A DNA stretch of 64,000 nucleotides from Acidobacteriota bacterium (lineage in GTDB: Bacteria > Acidobacteriota > Blastocatellia > Pyrinomonadales > Pyrinomonadaceae): contig JAKOVX010000012.1 of the NCBI GenBank assembly GCA_029781855.1, positions 110,318 to 174,317 of the forward strand, in the 5' to 3' direction. Made by a program: the position numbers and the translations under genes. The notes beneath the pieces were generated by a model that made no database searches, was not told the origin of the DNA, and saw nothing but the letters and a program-made list of their open reading frames with translations. Shown here piece after piece: positions 43,470 to 53,854 of the stretch (the stretch's first letter is position 1; each line of letters opens with the position of its first letter).

Positions 43470-46112
43470 CTATTGATCCGCCATTTTCTCGCTCAGCATA
43501 TCCCGATACTCCTGCACGTAAGAAATGTCCTTCGGCACTAGGTCGGCGAGGGTGACCACGAGTTCACCTTTGCGGCCGTGCTTGATGGCGTGGTGGATCG
43601 CGTCGCGGCCGTCAGGGATGATGCGGACCTGTGGCTCGTGCTCACTTTGGGCGATCCCCTCCTGCAGCAATTTGTGAAGTTCTTCGGGTTCGCGGCCTCG
43701 CAGATAGTTGCCGGTTCGGATGACAATGCGGTCAAACGAATCGGCCGCGATCTTTCCGAATTCGCGAATATCGTCATCGCGGCGGTCGCCAGTGCCGTTG
43801 ATAACGACCGTGCGATATTTATTAGGTAGTTTCGAGATAAAGTCTGTTAAACCTCTGAGTCCGGCGGGGTTATGAGCATAATCCATCAGAACCGTTACAT
43901 CGCCGACCTCGACGAAATTCAATCGTCCCGGCGTCTGTGCCGTTCCCGCGTTGAAGGTCGTCAGTCCCACACGAAGGTCCTCAAGCGACACACCGTGCAC
44001 AAAGCACGCGAGCGTCGCCGCAAGCACGTTCTGCACCATGAATTCCGCACGGCCGTCGTAGGTCAGCGGGATGTTTTGCACTCGCTCGACACGCACCTTC
44101 CACTTGCCTTTCAAGATCGTGACGTAGTTATTCTCGTAAACGCACGAGATGCGGCCACGTTTTGCCTGCCGCTGAATATTCTTGTTGTTCTCATCCATTG
44201 AGAAAAGCACGACGTGGCCGTCAGTCAATTCGCGCATTTTGTAAACGAGGTCGTCCTCGGCGTTCAAAACAGCGTAACCCTTTGACGAGACCGCACGCGG
44301 CACGACCGATTTGACGCGGGCGAGGTCCTCCAGCGTGTTGACGTCCTTTAGGCCGAGATGATCGGCCGCGACGTTCAACACCACACCGACATCGCAGTAA
44401 TCGAACCCGAGCCCCGAACGGATGATTCCGCCGCGTGCCGTTTCAAGCACAGCGACGTCGACGGTCGGGTCTTTTAGCACCAACTGCGCCGAAACCGGCC
44501 CCGTGTTGTCGCCGGCAACGATCTGCTGGTTGCCGATATAGGTTCCATCGGTCGTCGTAAATCCAACTGTTCGGCCGCTGTTTTTGAGAATATGAGAGAT
44601 CAGTCGCGTGGTCGTCGTTTTCCCGTTGGTGCCGGTGATCGAAAATATCGGTATTCGCGCAGGTGCTCCGGGCGGGAACAGCATATCGATCACGTATTCC
44701 GCGACGTTACGGCCGATGCCTTCACTTGGGCTGAGATGCATCCGGAACCCAGGGGCCGCGTTGACCTCGATGATACCGCCGCCATTCTCATGCAGCGGTT
44801 CGCTCACATTCGGAGCGATGACGTCGACGCCCGCGACATCCAGCCCGATAATGCGGGCTATCCGTTCGAAAAGAAACACGTTCTCCGGGTGAACTTCGTC
44901 GGTACAGTCGATCGCCGTGCCGCCGGTAGAGATATTCGCGGTCGTTTTGAGATGCAGGATCTTTCCTTTCTCAAGGACGCTATCGAGTTCGTAACCCGCA
45001 TTGTGGATGCAACGCATCGTCTGGCCGTCGATATCGATCTGTGTCAATACGTTCTCGTGTCCATAGCCGCGGCGCGGATCTTCGTTTTCCTTGTCGATCA
45101 GGGCCTGAATTGAACTCTTTCCGTCACCAACGACGTGTGCCGGAATGCGCTCGGCGACCGCAATGAGACGGTTGTTGACGACCAATGCCCGAAAATCGGA
45201 GCCGATCAGCTGCTTTTCAACGATGATCCAACGTGAGTATTCCTTGGCCTTTTCAAACGCCGTGAGAGCATCCTCAAGCGTCGTGATACCGACCGTCGCA
45301 CCTTTGCCGTGATTGCCGTCAAGTGGTTTAATCACAAAAGGATAGCCGACGTTACTTATAGTGCTTTCTAACTCCTCAACGTCACGTATCCGATAACCTT
45401 TCGGAACCGGGACGCCCATGTCGCCGAGCAGCTTTTTTGTCGCATGCTTGTTGCCTGCGATATCGACGGCGATCATATTCGTATTGACCGTGGTCGTCGC
45501 CTGGATGCGTTTCTGATGAACGCCGTAGCCAAGTTGGACAAGCGACTGGTCGTTGAGCCGGATGTAGGGAATGTCGCGGTTCTCGGCTTCCTCGACCAGC
45601 GATCCCGTCGATGGGCCGAACCGTACCTCGTCTCGGATCTCACGCATTTCCTGAATGCTATTGGCGAGGCCTTCCTTGATCTCATTCAGGTCTTTACCCT
45701 CTGCAAGGTCGAGCCACAACTGGACTGCGTGCCGGCCGGCATATCGCCCCACCTCTTCCTCGACATAGCTGAAAACGACGTTGTATATTCCCTTTTCGTC
45801 GGTCTCGCGTGTCCGGCCGTAACCCGTATCCATGCCGGCCAAAGTTTGCAGCTCAAGCGCGAAATGCTCGATCGCGTGTCCGGCCCACGTACCTTCCTGA
45901 ACGCGCTTTAGAAATCCACCATCCTCGCCGTAGCTGCAGCCGTGCGAATGAAGCGTCGGAATAACCTCGACCATTCGCTCGTAAAAACCCTGGATCAGAT
46001 TCGTAGGTTTCTCCTCATAATCGCCGATATCGAGGCGCATTATGATCAGCTTTTTCCAGTAGCCGCTCCAGTAGTTCGGCCCGCGAAGTGTGCGTGTTTC
46101 GAGGATTTCCAT
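43470..46112 (-). CDS. cphA: Cyanophycin synthetase
   Basis: Polymerises Asp and Arg into the storage polypeptide cyanophycin with ATP. 880 aa, as in CphA1. N-domain (about 1-160) includes RGPNYWS and LQTLAGMDTGYGRT; the ATP-grasp domain (about 220-480) includes KHATKKLLGDMGVPVPKGY, KPLDGNHGKGATVGI and EVNAAPGFRMHLSP; the Mur-ligase-like domain (about 485-880) has P-loop GTNGKTTTT at 494-502 and DYAHNPAGLRGL. Both catalytic modules are intact. The 4HB cassette separates the gene from cphB; its left repeat nearly touches the start codon. Confidence 0.95.
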   Translation of the reverse strand: MEILETRTLRGPNYWSGYWKKLIIMRLDIGDYEEKPTNLIQGFYERMVEVIPTLHSHGCSYGEDGGFLKRVQEGTWAGHAIEHFALELQTLAGMDTGYGRTRETDEKGIYNVVFSYVEEEVGRYAGRHAVQLWLDLAEGKDLNEIKEGLANSIQEMREIRDEVRFGPSTGSLVEEAENRDIPYIRLNDQSLVQLGYGVHQKRIQATTTVNTNMIAVDIAGNKHATKKLLGDMGVPVPKGYRIRDVEELESTISNVGYPFVIKPLDGNHGKGATVGITTLEDALTAFEKAKEYSRWIIVEKQLIGSDFRALVVNNRLIAVAERIPAHVVGDGKSSIQALIDKENEDPRRGYGHENVLTQIDIDGQTMRCIHNAGYELDSVLEKGKILHLKTTANISTGGTAIDCTDEVHPENVFLFERIARIIGLDVAGVDVIAPNVSEPLHENGGGIIEVNAAPGFRMHLSPSEGIGRNVAEYVIDMLFPPGAPARIPIFSITGTNGKTTTTRLISHILKNSGRTVGFTTTDGTYIGNQQIVAGDNTGPVSAQLVLKDPTVDVAVLETARGGIIRSGLGFDYCDVGVVLNVAADHLGLKDVNTLEDLARVKSVVPRAVSSKGYAVLNAEDDLVYKMRELTDGHVVLFSMDENNKNIQRQAKRGRISCVYENNYVTILKGKWKVRVERVQNIPLTYDGRAEFMVQNVLAATLACFVHGVSLEDLRVGLTTFNAGTAQTPGRLNFVEVGDVTVLMDYAHNPAGLRGLTDFISKLPNKYRTVVINGTGDRRDDDIREFGKIAADSFDRIVIRTGNYLRGREPEELHKLLQEGIAQSEHEPQVRIIPDGRDAIHHAIKHGRKGELVVTLADLVPKDISYVQEYRDMLSEKMADQ

Positions 46113-46121
46113 ATTCCAAGG

Positions 46122-46573
46122 TTCCAGATTCCAAATTCCAAATTTAGGTGAATTTGCGTCCCTTAAGGTCTGATCGCGTCAAGTAACTTCGAAAAGCCGA
46201 TAACTGCCGATTCGTTCGTGTGAGCCTATCGGCAAGTTCGTCAAACTGAGCTTGCGAAATATACCCTTGATGTAGAGCAAACAATGCTTGGGCACGAGCC
46301 TCTCCGCACGATCCCTTTGCGATAGTCAAGAAGTTGCAAAATTCCTTGTTGCCGTCACGCTCAAATCCCTCGGCAATGTTCGAGAAGATCGAAACCCCGG
46401 CACGACGAATTTGGTCCCGAAGTACAAAATCTTTGCTAAACGGCCCAACGGAAGTCACCGAAAAGATCAGATTCGCACACCCGACTGCAGATTTCCATAC
46501 TTCGAGATCTTCAAATTTTTCAATCTTCTGCGACATAAATTAGCAGCTTTGACCTGGAATTTGGAATCTGGAA
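46122..46573. mobile_element. Putative four-helix-bundle gene cassette with 19-bp inverted repeats
   Basis: TTCCAGATTCCAAATTCCA at 46122-46140 is exactly repeated in inverse orientation at 46555-46573. The repeats bracket a single gene, start 10 nt before cphA and end 14 nt from the cphB stop. No transposase is encoded, so movement would be in trans. The unit splits an otherwise adjacent cphB-cphA pair. Confidence 0.6.
46144..46536 (-). CDS. Four-helix-bundle protein (23S-IVS/S23 family)
   Basis: 130 aa. The start EKFEDLEVWKSAVGCANLIFSV, then QIRRAGVSIFSNIAEGFERDG, EFCNFLTIAKGSCGEARAQ and the LADRLTRTNRQLSAF helix define the S23/four-helix-bundle family (also called avd-like) first seen in intervening sequences of 23S rRNA genes. 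There is no rRNA here. Relatives assist diversity-generating reverse transcriptases, but no reverse transcriptase is present. Enclosed by inverted repeats between cphB and cphA. Confidence 0.9.
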   Translation of the reverse strand: MSQKIEKFEDLEVWKSAVGCANLIFSVTSVGPFSKDFVLRDQIRRAGVSIFSNIAEGFERDGNKEFCNFLTIAKGSCGEARAQALFALHQGYISQAQFDELADRLTRTNRQLSAFRSYLTRSDLKGRKFT

Positions 46574-46586
46574 TTTAGAACCATCG

Positions 46587-47441
46587 TCAACCAAGATCGG
46601 GCAAAAGAAATTCGACCGCCGGTTGGATCGGATGACGTTCGAGATAGTTGTAAACCAAACCATCACGTAATACATGAAACTGGACGCCGCAGATACTAAA
46701 TGCTTCGTTATCAGCAACTTCAGCTATCTCATTAAAACTAATTTGTGAGCCATCGACGATAGTCGTCGAGCCCTGGCCAAATACCTCAAGTACTCCATTA
46801 CCATTCAAAATGATGGCAGTATTCTCGTCGATACCGATGCCGAGATTGTACGGATTGTATGAGACCGCAGTGATCAGGCGGCTGATGCGCCCGCGTTCGC
46901 TGAAATGCTGGTCAATGATGATGTTCTTCAGGAACCCGAGGCCGGGACTGAGCTTGACGGCGTTCTTGTGCGGATGCGAACTCGGTTCGCCGCGAACGAT
47001 CATCGACGTGCTCATCGCTGCCGCCCCAGCGCTCGTGCCTGCCATGACGACGTCTGTTTCGCGAACCATTTTACGCAGCTTTTCGGCGAGTTTCGTCCCG
47101 CCAAGCAGCGACACGAGCCGCATCTGGTCGCCGCCCGTCATAAATACGCCGGTTACGCCGTCCGTGAGGCTTTCGGCATCGGCCTGAACAATGTCCTGTC
47201 TTGACGTCGCTCGCAAAACACGCGGATTCGCGATCCCAAGATTGCGGAACGCCTGCGTGTAAACATCCGCTGCAAATTCAGGAAAATCCGAAGCGACCGG
47301 TAATATCAGTATCTCGGCCTTTTCACCACCGGCAAGTTCGAGAAACTTCTTCAGGATACGCCGTTCGTTATATTTGTCCTCTGCTCCGCCGATCACCAAA
47401 AGATGTCCGCCGATGATCTCGCGGTCGTGCGATTCATTCAT
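46587..47441 (-). CDS. cphB: Cyanophycinase
   Basis: Exopeptidase of the S51 family that releases beta-Asp-Arg dipeptides from cyanophycin. 284 aa. N-terminal LLVIGGAEDK, central FMTGGDQMRLVSLLGGT, and the nucleophile motif GTSAGAAAMS with Ser137 (about 135-144) are diagnostic; the C-terminal GIDENTAIILNGNGVLEVFGQG matches. No signal peptide, so intracellular. Upstream of cphA on the same strand, separated by the 4HB cassette. Confidence 0.95.
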   Translation of the reverse strand: MNESHDREIIGGHLLVIGGAEDKYNERRILKKFLELAGGEKAEILILPVASDFPEFAADVYTQAFRNLGIANPRVLRATSRQDIVQADAESLTDGVTGVFMTGGDQMRLVSLLGGTKLAEKLRKMVRETDVVMAGTSAGAAAMSTSMIVRGEPSSHPHKNAVKLSPGLGFLKNIIIDQHFSERGRISRLITAVSYNPYNLGIGIDENTAIILNGNGVLEVFGQGSTTIVDGSQISFNEIAEVADNEAFSICGVQFHVLRDGLVYNYLERHPIQPAVEFLLPDLG

Positions 47442-47540
47442 TGATTGTTTTGTTACTGCTAAATTTCGGAAAACTTTACACTAACTTAGAGTAAAGTCAT
47501 TGGCTGGTCAAGATTGCGTTCCCCTTGTTTTCAACCGCGA

Positions 47541-50500
47541 CTAAGCGACATTTTCCGCTGTCACGTGCCGCCCGCCGTGTATATCCTGCAAGCTGCGGAC
47601 GATCACGCCGCTTTCTGAGAGTTTCGTTCCAATGGCCTCGATCAGGGCTTCGGCTCCGGTGATAGTCGTAACGCACGGAACGTTGAATTGAAGAGCAGCC
47701 TTGCGAATCGCCTTTTCGTCGAAGTGCGACGTCTTGCCGAGCGGCGTATTGATAATGAGGGCGATCTCGCCTTGTTTAATAAGATCGGCGATGTTCGGCC
47801 GGCCTTCGTTGACCTTAAACACCGACTCACATTCCAAACCGACCTCGTGCAGACGCATCGCCGTGCCGTAGGTCGCGACCAGGCTGAATCCGAGCTTGCT
47901 CAACCGACGGGCGAGGACGACGGCCTGACCCTTGTCGTCGTTGTTGACCGAGATGAACGCCTTCCCTTTCCGCGGCAGCGTCAGGCCCGCTCCTTCCATC
48001 GCTTTGCCGTACGCCTCGCCGAATGTCGCGCCGACGCCCATCACCTCGCCGGTCGAATGCATTTCGGGTCCGAGGATCGGGTCAACGCCTGCAAACTTTT
48101 TGAACGGAAAGACCGGTGATTTAACGAAAATATTCGGCACCGGCAAAACATTCGGCAAATTGAAATCCGCAAGTTTCTTGTGTCCGGCCATAACGACCGA
48201 AGCGATCTTTGCGATCGGAACGCCCGTCGCCTTTGCCAGGAATGGTACGGTCCGCGACGCACGCGGATTGACCTCGATCACGTAAACGCGGTCGTCCTTG
48301 ATCGCGAACTGGATGTTCATCAGACCGACGACTTTCAGGGCACGGGCAAGCAGACGGGTGTAATGTTGGATCGTCTCGAGATGTTCAGCCGCGATCTTCT
48401 GTGCCGGAAGGACGCTCGATGAGTCGCCGGAATGGATCCCTGCTTCCTCGATGTGCCCCTGAATTCCCGCGATCACGACCGTGTCCTCATCGGCGAGAGC
48501 ATCGACGTCGATCTCGGCCGCACGTTCCAGAAACTTGTCGATAAGGATCGGTTTTTCCGGCGACGCGTCGACGGCCGAACGCATATATTCGTCGAGGCTC
48601 GGTTCATCATAGACTATTGCCATTGCCCGGCCGCCGAGGACAAAACTTGGCCGCACGACGATCGGGTAACCTATCTTATTTGCAACTACTTTAGCCTCAT
48701 CAGCTGAAGTGACACTCGAGTTCTCGGGACAAGGGATCTTAAGTTCTGCTAGAAGTGCTCCGAACCGCTTGCGGTCCTCGGCGAGATCGATCGAATCGGG
48801 CGATGTGCCGATGATCGGCACGCCAGCCTCGTGAAGACGGTCCGCCAAGTTGAGCGGCGTCTGGCCGCCAAACTGCACAATGACGCCGTCCGGTCGCTCA
48901 ACATCCACGATGTTCATCACGTCTTCAAATGTCAGCGGTTCAAAATATAGCCGATCCGAAGTGTCGTAGTCTGTCGAGACCGTCTCCGGGTTACAGTTGA
49001 CCATGATCGTTTCGAAATCAGCTTCCTGCAAAGCAAAACTTGCGTGACAGCAGCAGTAGTCAAATTCGATGCCCTGGCCGATACGATTGGGTCCCGAGCC
49101 TAAGATCATTATTTTCTTTCGGTTAGATGGCTCAGCTTCACACTCCTGTTCATATGTCGAATAGAGATACGGAGTGAACGACTCGAACTCGGCGCCGCAA
49201 GTATCCACACGTTTATACACAGGGGTGATATCGTGCGATTTACGGTATTCGCGAACCGCAGTCTCCGCGGTGCCAGTCAAAAAGAACAGGCGCCGATCCG
49301 ATAGCCCCCATTCTTTTGCCAATCGCAAGGTCTCGTCGGAGATATCTTCCAGCCGTTTCCCTTCGATCTCTGCCTGCAGGTCCATCACCTGCTGCAGCTG
49401 GTCGAGGAACCACGGGTCGATCCGGGTCAGCCGATGGACCTCCTCAAGCGAGTATCCGTTACGCAGGGCATAGGTAACGTAAGAGAAACGCTGAGAATTT
49501 GGACGAGCTAATTTCCGCTGCAGCTCAGCGTCAGGAACATCTTGTAAACGCAACGGTTTAACAGCCTCAAGTGAACGTAGCCCCTTAAACAGAGATTCCT
49601 TAAATGTCCGGCCGATCGCCATCACTTCGCCGACCGATTTCATCTGCGTGCCGAGTACATCCTCGGCTCCAGGAAATTTTTCGAACGCCCACTTCGGGAT
49701 CTTGGTGACGACGTAATCGATCGTCGGCTCAAAGGACGCCGGAGTCTTTCTCGTAATGTCATTTGGGATCTCGTCGAGGGTGTAGCCGACGGCTAATTTC
49801 GCGGCAATCTTCGCGATCGGGAAACCTGTTGCCTTCGACGCAAGGGCAGATGAACGCGAGACACGCGGATTCATCTCGATGATGCGGACGTCGCCGTTCT
49901 CGGGATTTACGGCAAACTGAATATTCGATCCACCCGTCTCGACACCGACCTTACGGATGCAGGCAATCGACATATCACGGAGACGTTGGTACTCGACGTC
50001 AGTCAGGGTCTGTGCCGGAGCGACCGTGATCGAATCGCCGGTGTGTACGCCCATCGGGTCGAAATTCTCGATCGAGCATATGATAACGACGTTATCATTG
50101 AGGTCACGCATGACCTCGAGCTCGTACTCTTTCCAGCCGAGGATCGATTCTTCGACAAGGATCTGTGAGTTCGGCGAGGCAGCCAGACCGCCTTTGGCGA
50201 TCTCCTCGAATTCGTCCGGGTTATAAGCCGTGCCGCCGCCGGTGCCGCCAAGCGTGAAACTCGGACGGATGATCGTCGGATAACCGATCTCCTCGACGAT
50301 GGCTCGGGCCTCTTCCCACGTGTGGGCGAAACCGCCTTTGCAACTCTGGACCCCGATCTCGTCCATCGCCTCTCGAAAAAGCTCGCGGTCCTCACCGACG
50401 CGGATCGCGTCGACGTTGGCACCGATCAGCTTGACGCCGTATTTATCAAGTATGCCGGCCTCGAACAAAGCGACAGACAGATTGAGGCCGGTTTGCCCGC

Positions 50501-50771
50501 CAACCGTCGGCAACAAAGCGTCAGGGCGCTCCTTTTCAATAATGGCGGTCGCGGTTTCGAGCGTCAGCGGTTCGACGTAGGTCTTGTCGGCGATCTCCGG
50601 ATCCGTCATGATCGTCGCCGGATTCGAGTTAACGAGGACGACCTCGTAACCTTCCTGCATGAGAGCACGGCAAGCCTGCGTTCCGGAATAGTCAAATTCG
50701 CAGGCCTGACCGATGACGATCGGGCCGGAGCCGATGATAAGGATCTTGTGTATATCGTCTCTTCTAGGCAT
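47541..50771 (-). CDS. carB: Carbamoyl-phosphate synthase, large subunit
   Basis: Makes carbamoyl phosphate from bicarbonate, ammonia and ATP for arginine and pyrimidines. 1076 aa with the duplicated ATP-grasp plan: first half [19 protein letters not shown] and [11 protein letters not shown], second half [19 protein letters not shown] and [10 protein letters not shown], and a C-terminal MGS-like allosteric domain (about 935-1076). The small subunit carA is not in the window. Arginine supply could connect it with cyanophycin, but that is inference. Confidence 0.96.
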   Translation of the reverse strand: MPRRDDIHKILIIGSGPIVIGQACEFDYSGTQACRALMQEGYEVVLVNSNPATIMTDPEIADKTYVEPLTLETATAIIEKERPDALLPTVGGQTGLNLSVALFEAGILDKYGVKLIGANVDAIRVGEDRELFREAMDEIGVQSCKGGFAHTWEEARAIVEEIGYPTIIRPSFTLGGTGGGTAYNPDEFEEIAKGGLAASPNSQILVEESILGWKEYELEVMRDLNDNVVIICSIENFDPMGVHTGDSITVAPAQTLTDVEYQRLRDMSIACIRKVGVETGGSNIQFAVNPENGDVRIIEMNPRVSRSSALASKATGFPIAKIAAKLAVGYTLDEIPNDITRKTPASFEPTIDYVVTKIPKWAFEKFPGAEDVLGTQMKSVGEVMAIGRTFKESLFKGLRSLEAVKPLRLQDVPDAELQRKLARPNSQRFSYVTYALRNGYSLEEVHRLTRIDPWFLDQLQQVMDLQAEIEGKRLEDISDETLRLAKEWGLSDRRLFFLTGTAETAVREYRKSHDITPVYKRVDTCGAEFESFTPYLYSTYEQECEAEPSNRKKIMILGSGPNRIGQGIEFDYCCCHASFALQEADFETIMVNCNPETVSTDYDTSDRLYFEPLTFEDVMNIVDVERPDGVIVQFGGQTPLNLADRLHEAGVPIIGTSPDSIDLAEDRKRFGALLAELKIPCPENSSVTSADEAKVVANKIGYPIVVRPSFVLGGRAMAIVYDEPSLDEYMRSAVDASPEKPILIDKFLERAAEIDVDALADEDTVVIAGIQGHIEEAGIHSGDSSSVLPAQKIAAEHLETIQHYTRLLARALKVVGLMNIQFAIKDDRVYVIEVNPRASRTVPFLAKATGVPIAKIASVVMAGHKKLADFNLPNVLPVPNIFVKSPVFPFKKFAGVDPILGPEMHSTGEVMGVGATFGEAYGKAMEGAGLTLPRKGKAFISVNNDDKGQAVVLARRLSKLGFSLVATYGTAMRLHEVGLECESVFKVNEGRPNIADLIKQGEIALIINTPLGKTSHFDEKAIRKAALQFNVPCVTTITGAEALIEAIGTKLSESGVIVRSLQDIHGGRHVTAENVA

Positions 50772-50802
50772 GGGCTGGCATTTCTAAACTCTCGATTATA
50801 CA

Positions 50803-50832
50803 AAAAAAGTGCGGCCTTACTAACCGCACTTC
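50803..50832 (-). terminator. Terminator after first TPR gene
   Basis: On the minus strand AAGTGCGG pairs with CCGCACTT over a 9-nt loop, followed by a T-run (the A-run at 50803-50809). Confidence 0.85.
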
Positions 50833-50855
50833 TCCGATTCGACCGTGATGTTAAT

Positions 50856-52670
50856 TTAATACGGTATTCGAGGAATCCTGATCTTGTTCTCGATCTTCTG
50901 TTTCGCCTTATCAACGACGATCTTGCCGGAGATCACTCCGTCGAGTTGGTTCGCAAGTACCGGATCGATCTTCTTGAGGCGGTCATTGACCTTCTTGGCG
51001 TTCTTCTTGTCGCCGTTCGCGTAGAACGCCTCGCCCAGGTTGTAAAGGCCGTACCGATAGTTACCGTCAAGATCAACAGCACGCTGGAATGTCGCTATCG
51101 CGTTGTTCAGGTCATTCAGGCCGCGATAGCCGAGACCGAGCTGGTTAATCGCGATTACCCAGTTTTGATGCAGGTTTAGCGCAGTGTTGAGTGCCGCAAC
51201 CGCCAACTCGAATTCGCCTAACCCGTTGTACGTCGAACCAAGATTTAAGTACGCAGCGTCGAGTTTCGGATCTTTTTGGACCGCGTCCTGAAGGTATGGC
51301 TTGGCTTTCTCAAGATCGGCTTTTGCTTCGGCGTCCTTTTTGTTTGCCTTTTCGACTTCGGCAGCGTTGTAATACGCCCAGCCTACGTTCGAACTGTCGA
51401 TCGCGGAAGGACTCAGTTCGTGAGCGGTGATCAAACGCTCAGCGGAGAGGTCCCAGTCGTTGGTCTTTCCGAGACAATAGCCCCATTCGCTGTAAACATC
51501 AGGTGTTTTCAGTCCATTCGAAGCCGCCTTATATTCCGCATTTGCTTCCGGATAACGTTCAAGCTGTCGATAGGTGCTGGCGAGATTGGCGTGTGCCTGT
51601 GAATTATCAGGATCATTCTTAAGGGTTTCCTGATAGGCGACCGCGGCGTCATTGTAATCGCCGGTATTGTAATAGGTCACCCCAAGTTCGTACGATGCAG
51701 GAGCAAAGCCCGGCGCGATCGCCAGCGTCTGCTTATATGCAGCAATCGTCTCGGACGGCTGGTCCATTCGCGTATAGATCTGGCCGCGATAGAAATTCGC
51801 CAGGACGTTCCTGCCGTCAAGCTGCAACGAACGGTCAAATGCAGCCAACGCCTCAGCATTCATGTTCTTTTTGAATAGAATCAGCCCGCGGAGGTTGCGC
51901 GAATCGATCGTGTCGATACCGGCAAGGTCGAGGTTATGGGAGCAATCCTCAGCCTTCGCGATCTCGCCCGTCTCTATGTAGATCAAGCCGAGCGGCCCAT
52001 TCAGGCCGACGAGGTCTTTGTCGAGGGCGATCGCCTTCTGATAATTCGCGGCGGCCTTGTCGTTTGTGCCTTTTGCATCGTAAACGGCTCCCAATTTGCC
52101 ATAAGCGGCAGCGTTGTTCTCGTCCAGGGAGATCGCCTCGTCGAAATACGGTATCGACGCATCGTTGTTATCATCGCCTGCAACCTGTATTCCCTTTTCG
52201 GTCAACGCTTCACTCAAACCGAGCTTGGCTCGCGTGTTTTTGGGGTTTTGGACCAATGCGGCTCGAAAATCCGCGATCGCAAGGTCAAATTTGTCGGCGT
52301 CCAATGAGGTTTCCGCCTTTGCCGTGAGTGAATTCGAGAGGGCGATCTTACGATTTGCGGCGGCGGCTATCGCTTTCTTGCGTGCGAGAGCGGCTGACGC
52401 ACGTCGTCTTTTAGCGGCGGCGGAGATCTGGGAATTGCTTTTTCGAACTGCCGCCTTGCGTCCGCCCGCTTCACCCAGAAACGCGTTACCAACGGCAAAA
52501 TGGGCTTGAGGTTTTTTGCGCGATTCGCGAAATACGAACGCACTCGATCCGCCGCCGACACTGTCGGTCGGCACCAGATCCTGGGCATGTACGTAAATGC
52601 CTTGCGGCATCAGTGAAAGGACAATAACGTAGGCAAGAATGAATTTGGTAATTACTCTGTTATGCGCCAT
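50856..52670 (-). CDS. Secreted TPR-repeat protein with GGGSS-FVFR motif
   Basis: 604 aa from ATG 52670 (MAHNRVITK), preferred to the ATG four codons upstream because the latter overlaps its GAGG ribosome-binding site. A signal peptide ends near HAQ. The mature N-terminus carries QDLVPTDSVGGGSSAFVFR, a motif shared with the TPR protein at 53855-55690. Residues about 120-580 are tandem TPR units (patterns such as AYGKLGAVYDAKGTNDKAAANYQKAIA). Probably a periplasmic or surface scaffold; binding partner unknown. A TATAAT box lies at 52694-52699 on the minus strand. Confidence 0.85.
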   Translation of the reverse strand: MAHNRVITKFILAYVIVLSLMPQGIYVHAQDLVPTDSVGGGSSAFVFRESRKKPQAHFAVGNAFLGEAGGRKAAVRKSNSQISAAAKRRRASAALARKKAIAAAANRKIALSNSLTAKAETSLDADKFDLAIADFRAALVQNPKNTRAKLGLSEALTEKGIQVAGDDNNDASIPYFDEAISLDENNAAAYGKLGAVYDAKGTNDKAAANYQKAIALDKDLVGLNGPLGLIYIETGEIAKAEDCSHNLDLAGIDTIDSRNLRGLILFKKNMNAEALAAFDRSLQLDGRNVLANFYRGQIYTRMDQPSETIAAYKQTLAIAPGFAPASYELGVTYYNTGDYNDAAVAYQETLKNDPDNSQAHANLASTYRQLERYPEANAEYKAASNGLKTPDVYSEWGYCLGKTNDWDLSAERLITAHELSPSAIDSSNVGWAYYNAAEVEKANKKDAEAKADLEKAKPYLQDAVQKDPKLDAAYLNLGSTYNGLGEFELAVAALNTALNLHQNWVIAINQLGLGYRGLNDLNNAIATFQRAVDLDGNYRYGLYNLGEAFYANGDKKNAKKVNDRLKKIDPVLANQLDGVISGKIVVDKAKQKIENKIRIPRIPY

Positions 52671-52720
52671 ATCGAACCTCATTAAGACACTCGATTATAC
52701 CTAATGTGAACGGCCGAAAT

Positions 52721-53788
52721 TTAGTTTTTTGCGTTCGCGTTGTTGAATCCGACGAAGATCGGTTCCGGCGACAGATCTATGCCGAACTTCTCCTGTACAC
52801 CGGCTTCGACCGCGTTTTTAAGGTTGATGATATCGGTCGCGGAGGCGTTGCCGCGGTTTATGATCGCGAGCGTGTGATTGGCCGAGATGCCTGCATTCCC
52901 GAGAACCGTGCCTTTTGCAAAGCCCGCCCGCGCGATCAGCCACGCCGCCGGGATCTTAACGTGAGAAGCATCAACTTCGAAGTAAGGAGCGTCTGCAAAT
53001 TCCGCTGCGATCCGCTCGTAAACCGCGCGATCGACGATCGGGTTCTTGAAAAATGAACCGGCACTGCGTGAGTTCGGATCGGTTTCGTCTATCACCATCG
53101 ATTTAGTTCGACGGATCGAAAGCACCGCCCTCCGCACCTCGTCAAGCGTCGGTTCGCGGCCGCTGAAATACTCTTTCAGGTCGCGATAGGTTATCGTAGG
53201 CCTTCCCGCTTTCGATAGTGTAAATCGCACCGACAGAACGATGTATCTGTTACGAACAGTGGTATTGAAGATACTTGTGCGATACGCAAACCCGCAGTCA
53301 CCGTTCGAAAGTTCAACGATCTGATCCGTTTGGCGGTCGTACGCCCTGAGGCTGTCGATCGTGCTCGAGACCTCTTGCCCATAGGCACCGACATTTTGGA
53401 TCGGAGTTCCACCGACGAGACCTGGGATTCCGCTTAGACACTCGACGCCGTGGTAACCGCTCCGAACACAAAAGTCGACGAATGCGTCCCAATCCTCTCC
53501 GGCCGCGACGTTCAATTCGACGTTAGATTCGCTGTCGTTGACAATTTCGACACCCGAAAGTTCGACACTGATCACGAGCCCTCCAAATCCTCTGTCCGAA
53601 ACAAGAATGTTGCTCCCGCCGCCGAGCACGAAGATCTGCAAACCGTTTTCGCGGGCATATTTCACGCCCGCCGCGACCTGATCTTCGCTAGTCGCACGCA
53701 CAAAAAAACGCGCTGCCCCACCGACCCCTAACGTGGTCAGCGGAGCGAGCGGTACATTTTCCTGGATCTCGAGCAAGTTATCCGGCAT
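52721..53788 (-). CDS. murB: UDP-N-acetylenolpyruvoylglucosamine reductase
   Basis: Cytosolic FAD enzyme reducing enolpyruvyl-UDP-GlcNAc to UDP-MurNAc for peptidoglycan. 355 aa, the E. coli-like type I form. Blocks: NVPLAPLTTLGVGGAARFF, FVLGGGSNILVSDRGFGG, GIPGLVGGTPIQNVGAYGQE, FAYRTSIF, and SRSAGSFFKNPIV with the catalytic Ser region. It sits between the two TPR genes and behind a terminator, so it probably has its own promoter. Confidence 0.95.
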   Translation of the reverse strand: MPDNLLEIQENVPLAPLTTLGVGGAARFFVRATSEDQVAAGVKYARENGLQIFVLGGGSNILVSDRGFGGLVISVELSGVEIVNDSESNVELNVAAGEDWDAFVDFCVRSGYHGVECLSGIPGLVGGTPIQNVGAYGQEVSSTIDSLRAYDRQTDQIVELSNGDCGFAYRTSIFNTTVRNRYIVLSVRFTLSKAGRPTITYRDLKEYFSGREPTLDEVRRAVLSIRRTKSMVIDETDPNSRSAGSFFKNPIVDRAVYERIAAEFADAPYFEVDASHVKIPAAWLIARAGFAKGTVLGNAGISANHTLAIINRGNASATDIINLKNAVEAGVQEKFGIDLSPEPIFVGFNNANAKN

Positions 53789-53803
53789 TGATAGCGACGG
53801 ACA

Positions 53804-53838
53804 GAAAAATAGATCCGCACCATTTCGGATGCGGATCC
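53804..53838 (-). terminator. Terminator after second TPR gene
   Basis: On the minus strand GATCCGCA pairs with TGCGGATC over a 10-nt loop, followed by TATTTTTCT. It separates the TPR gene from murB. Confidence 0.75.
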
Positions 53839-53854
53839 AGCTGCATTTCGGGCC

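Noticed and set aside
46144..46536. Diversity-generating retroelement suggested by the four-helix protein
   Set aside because: No reverse transcriptase, template repeat or variable repeat is visible nearby.
46144..46536. 23S rRNA intervening sequence
   Set aside because: No rRNA sequence flanks it; it lies between cphB and cphA.
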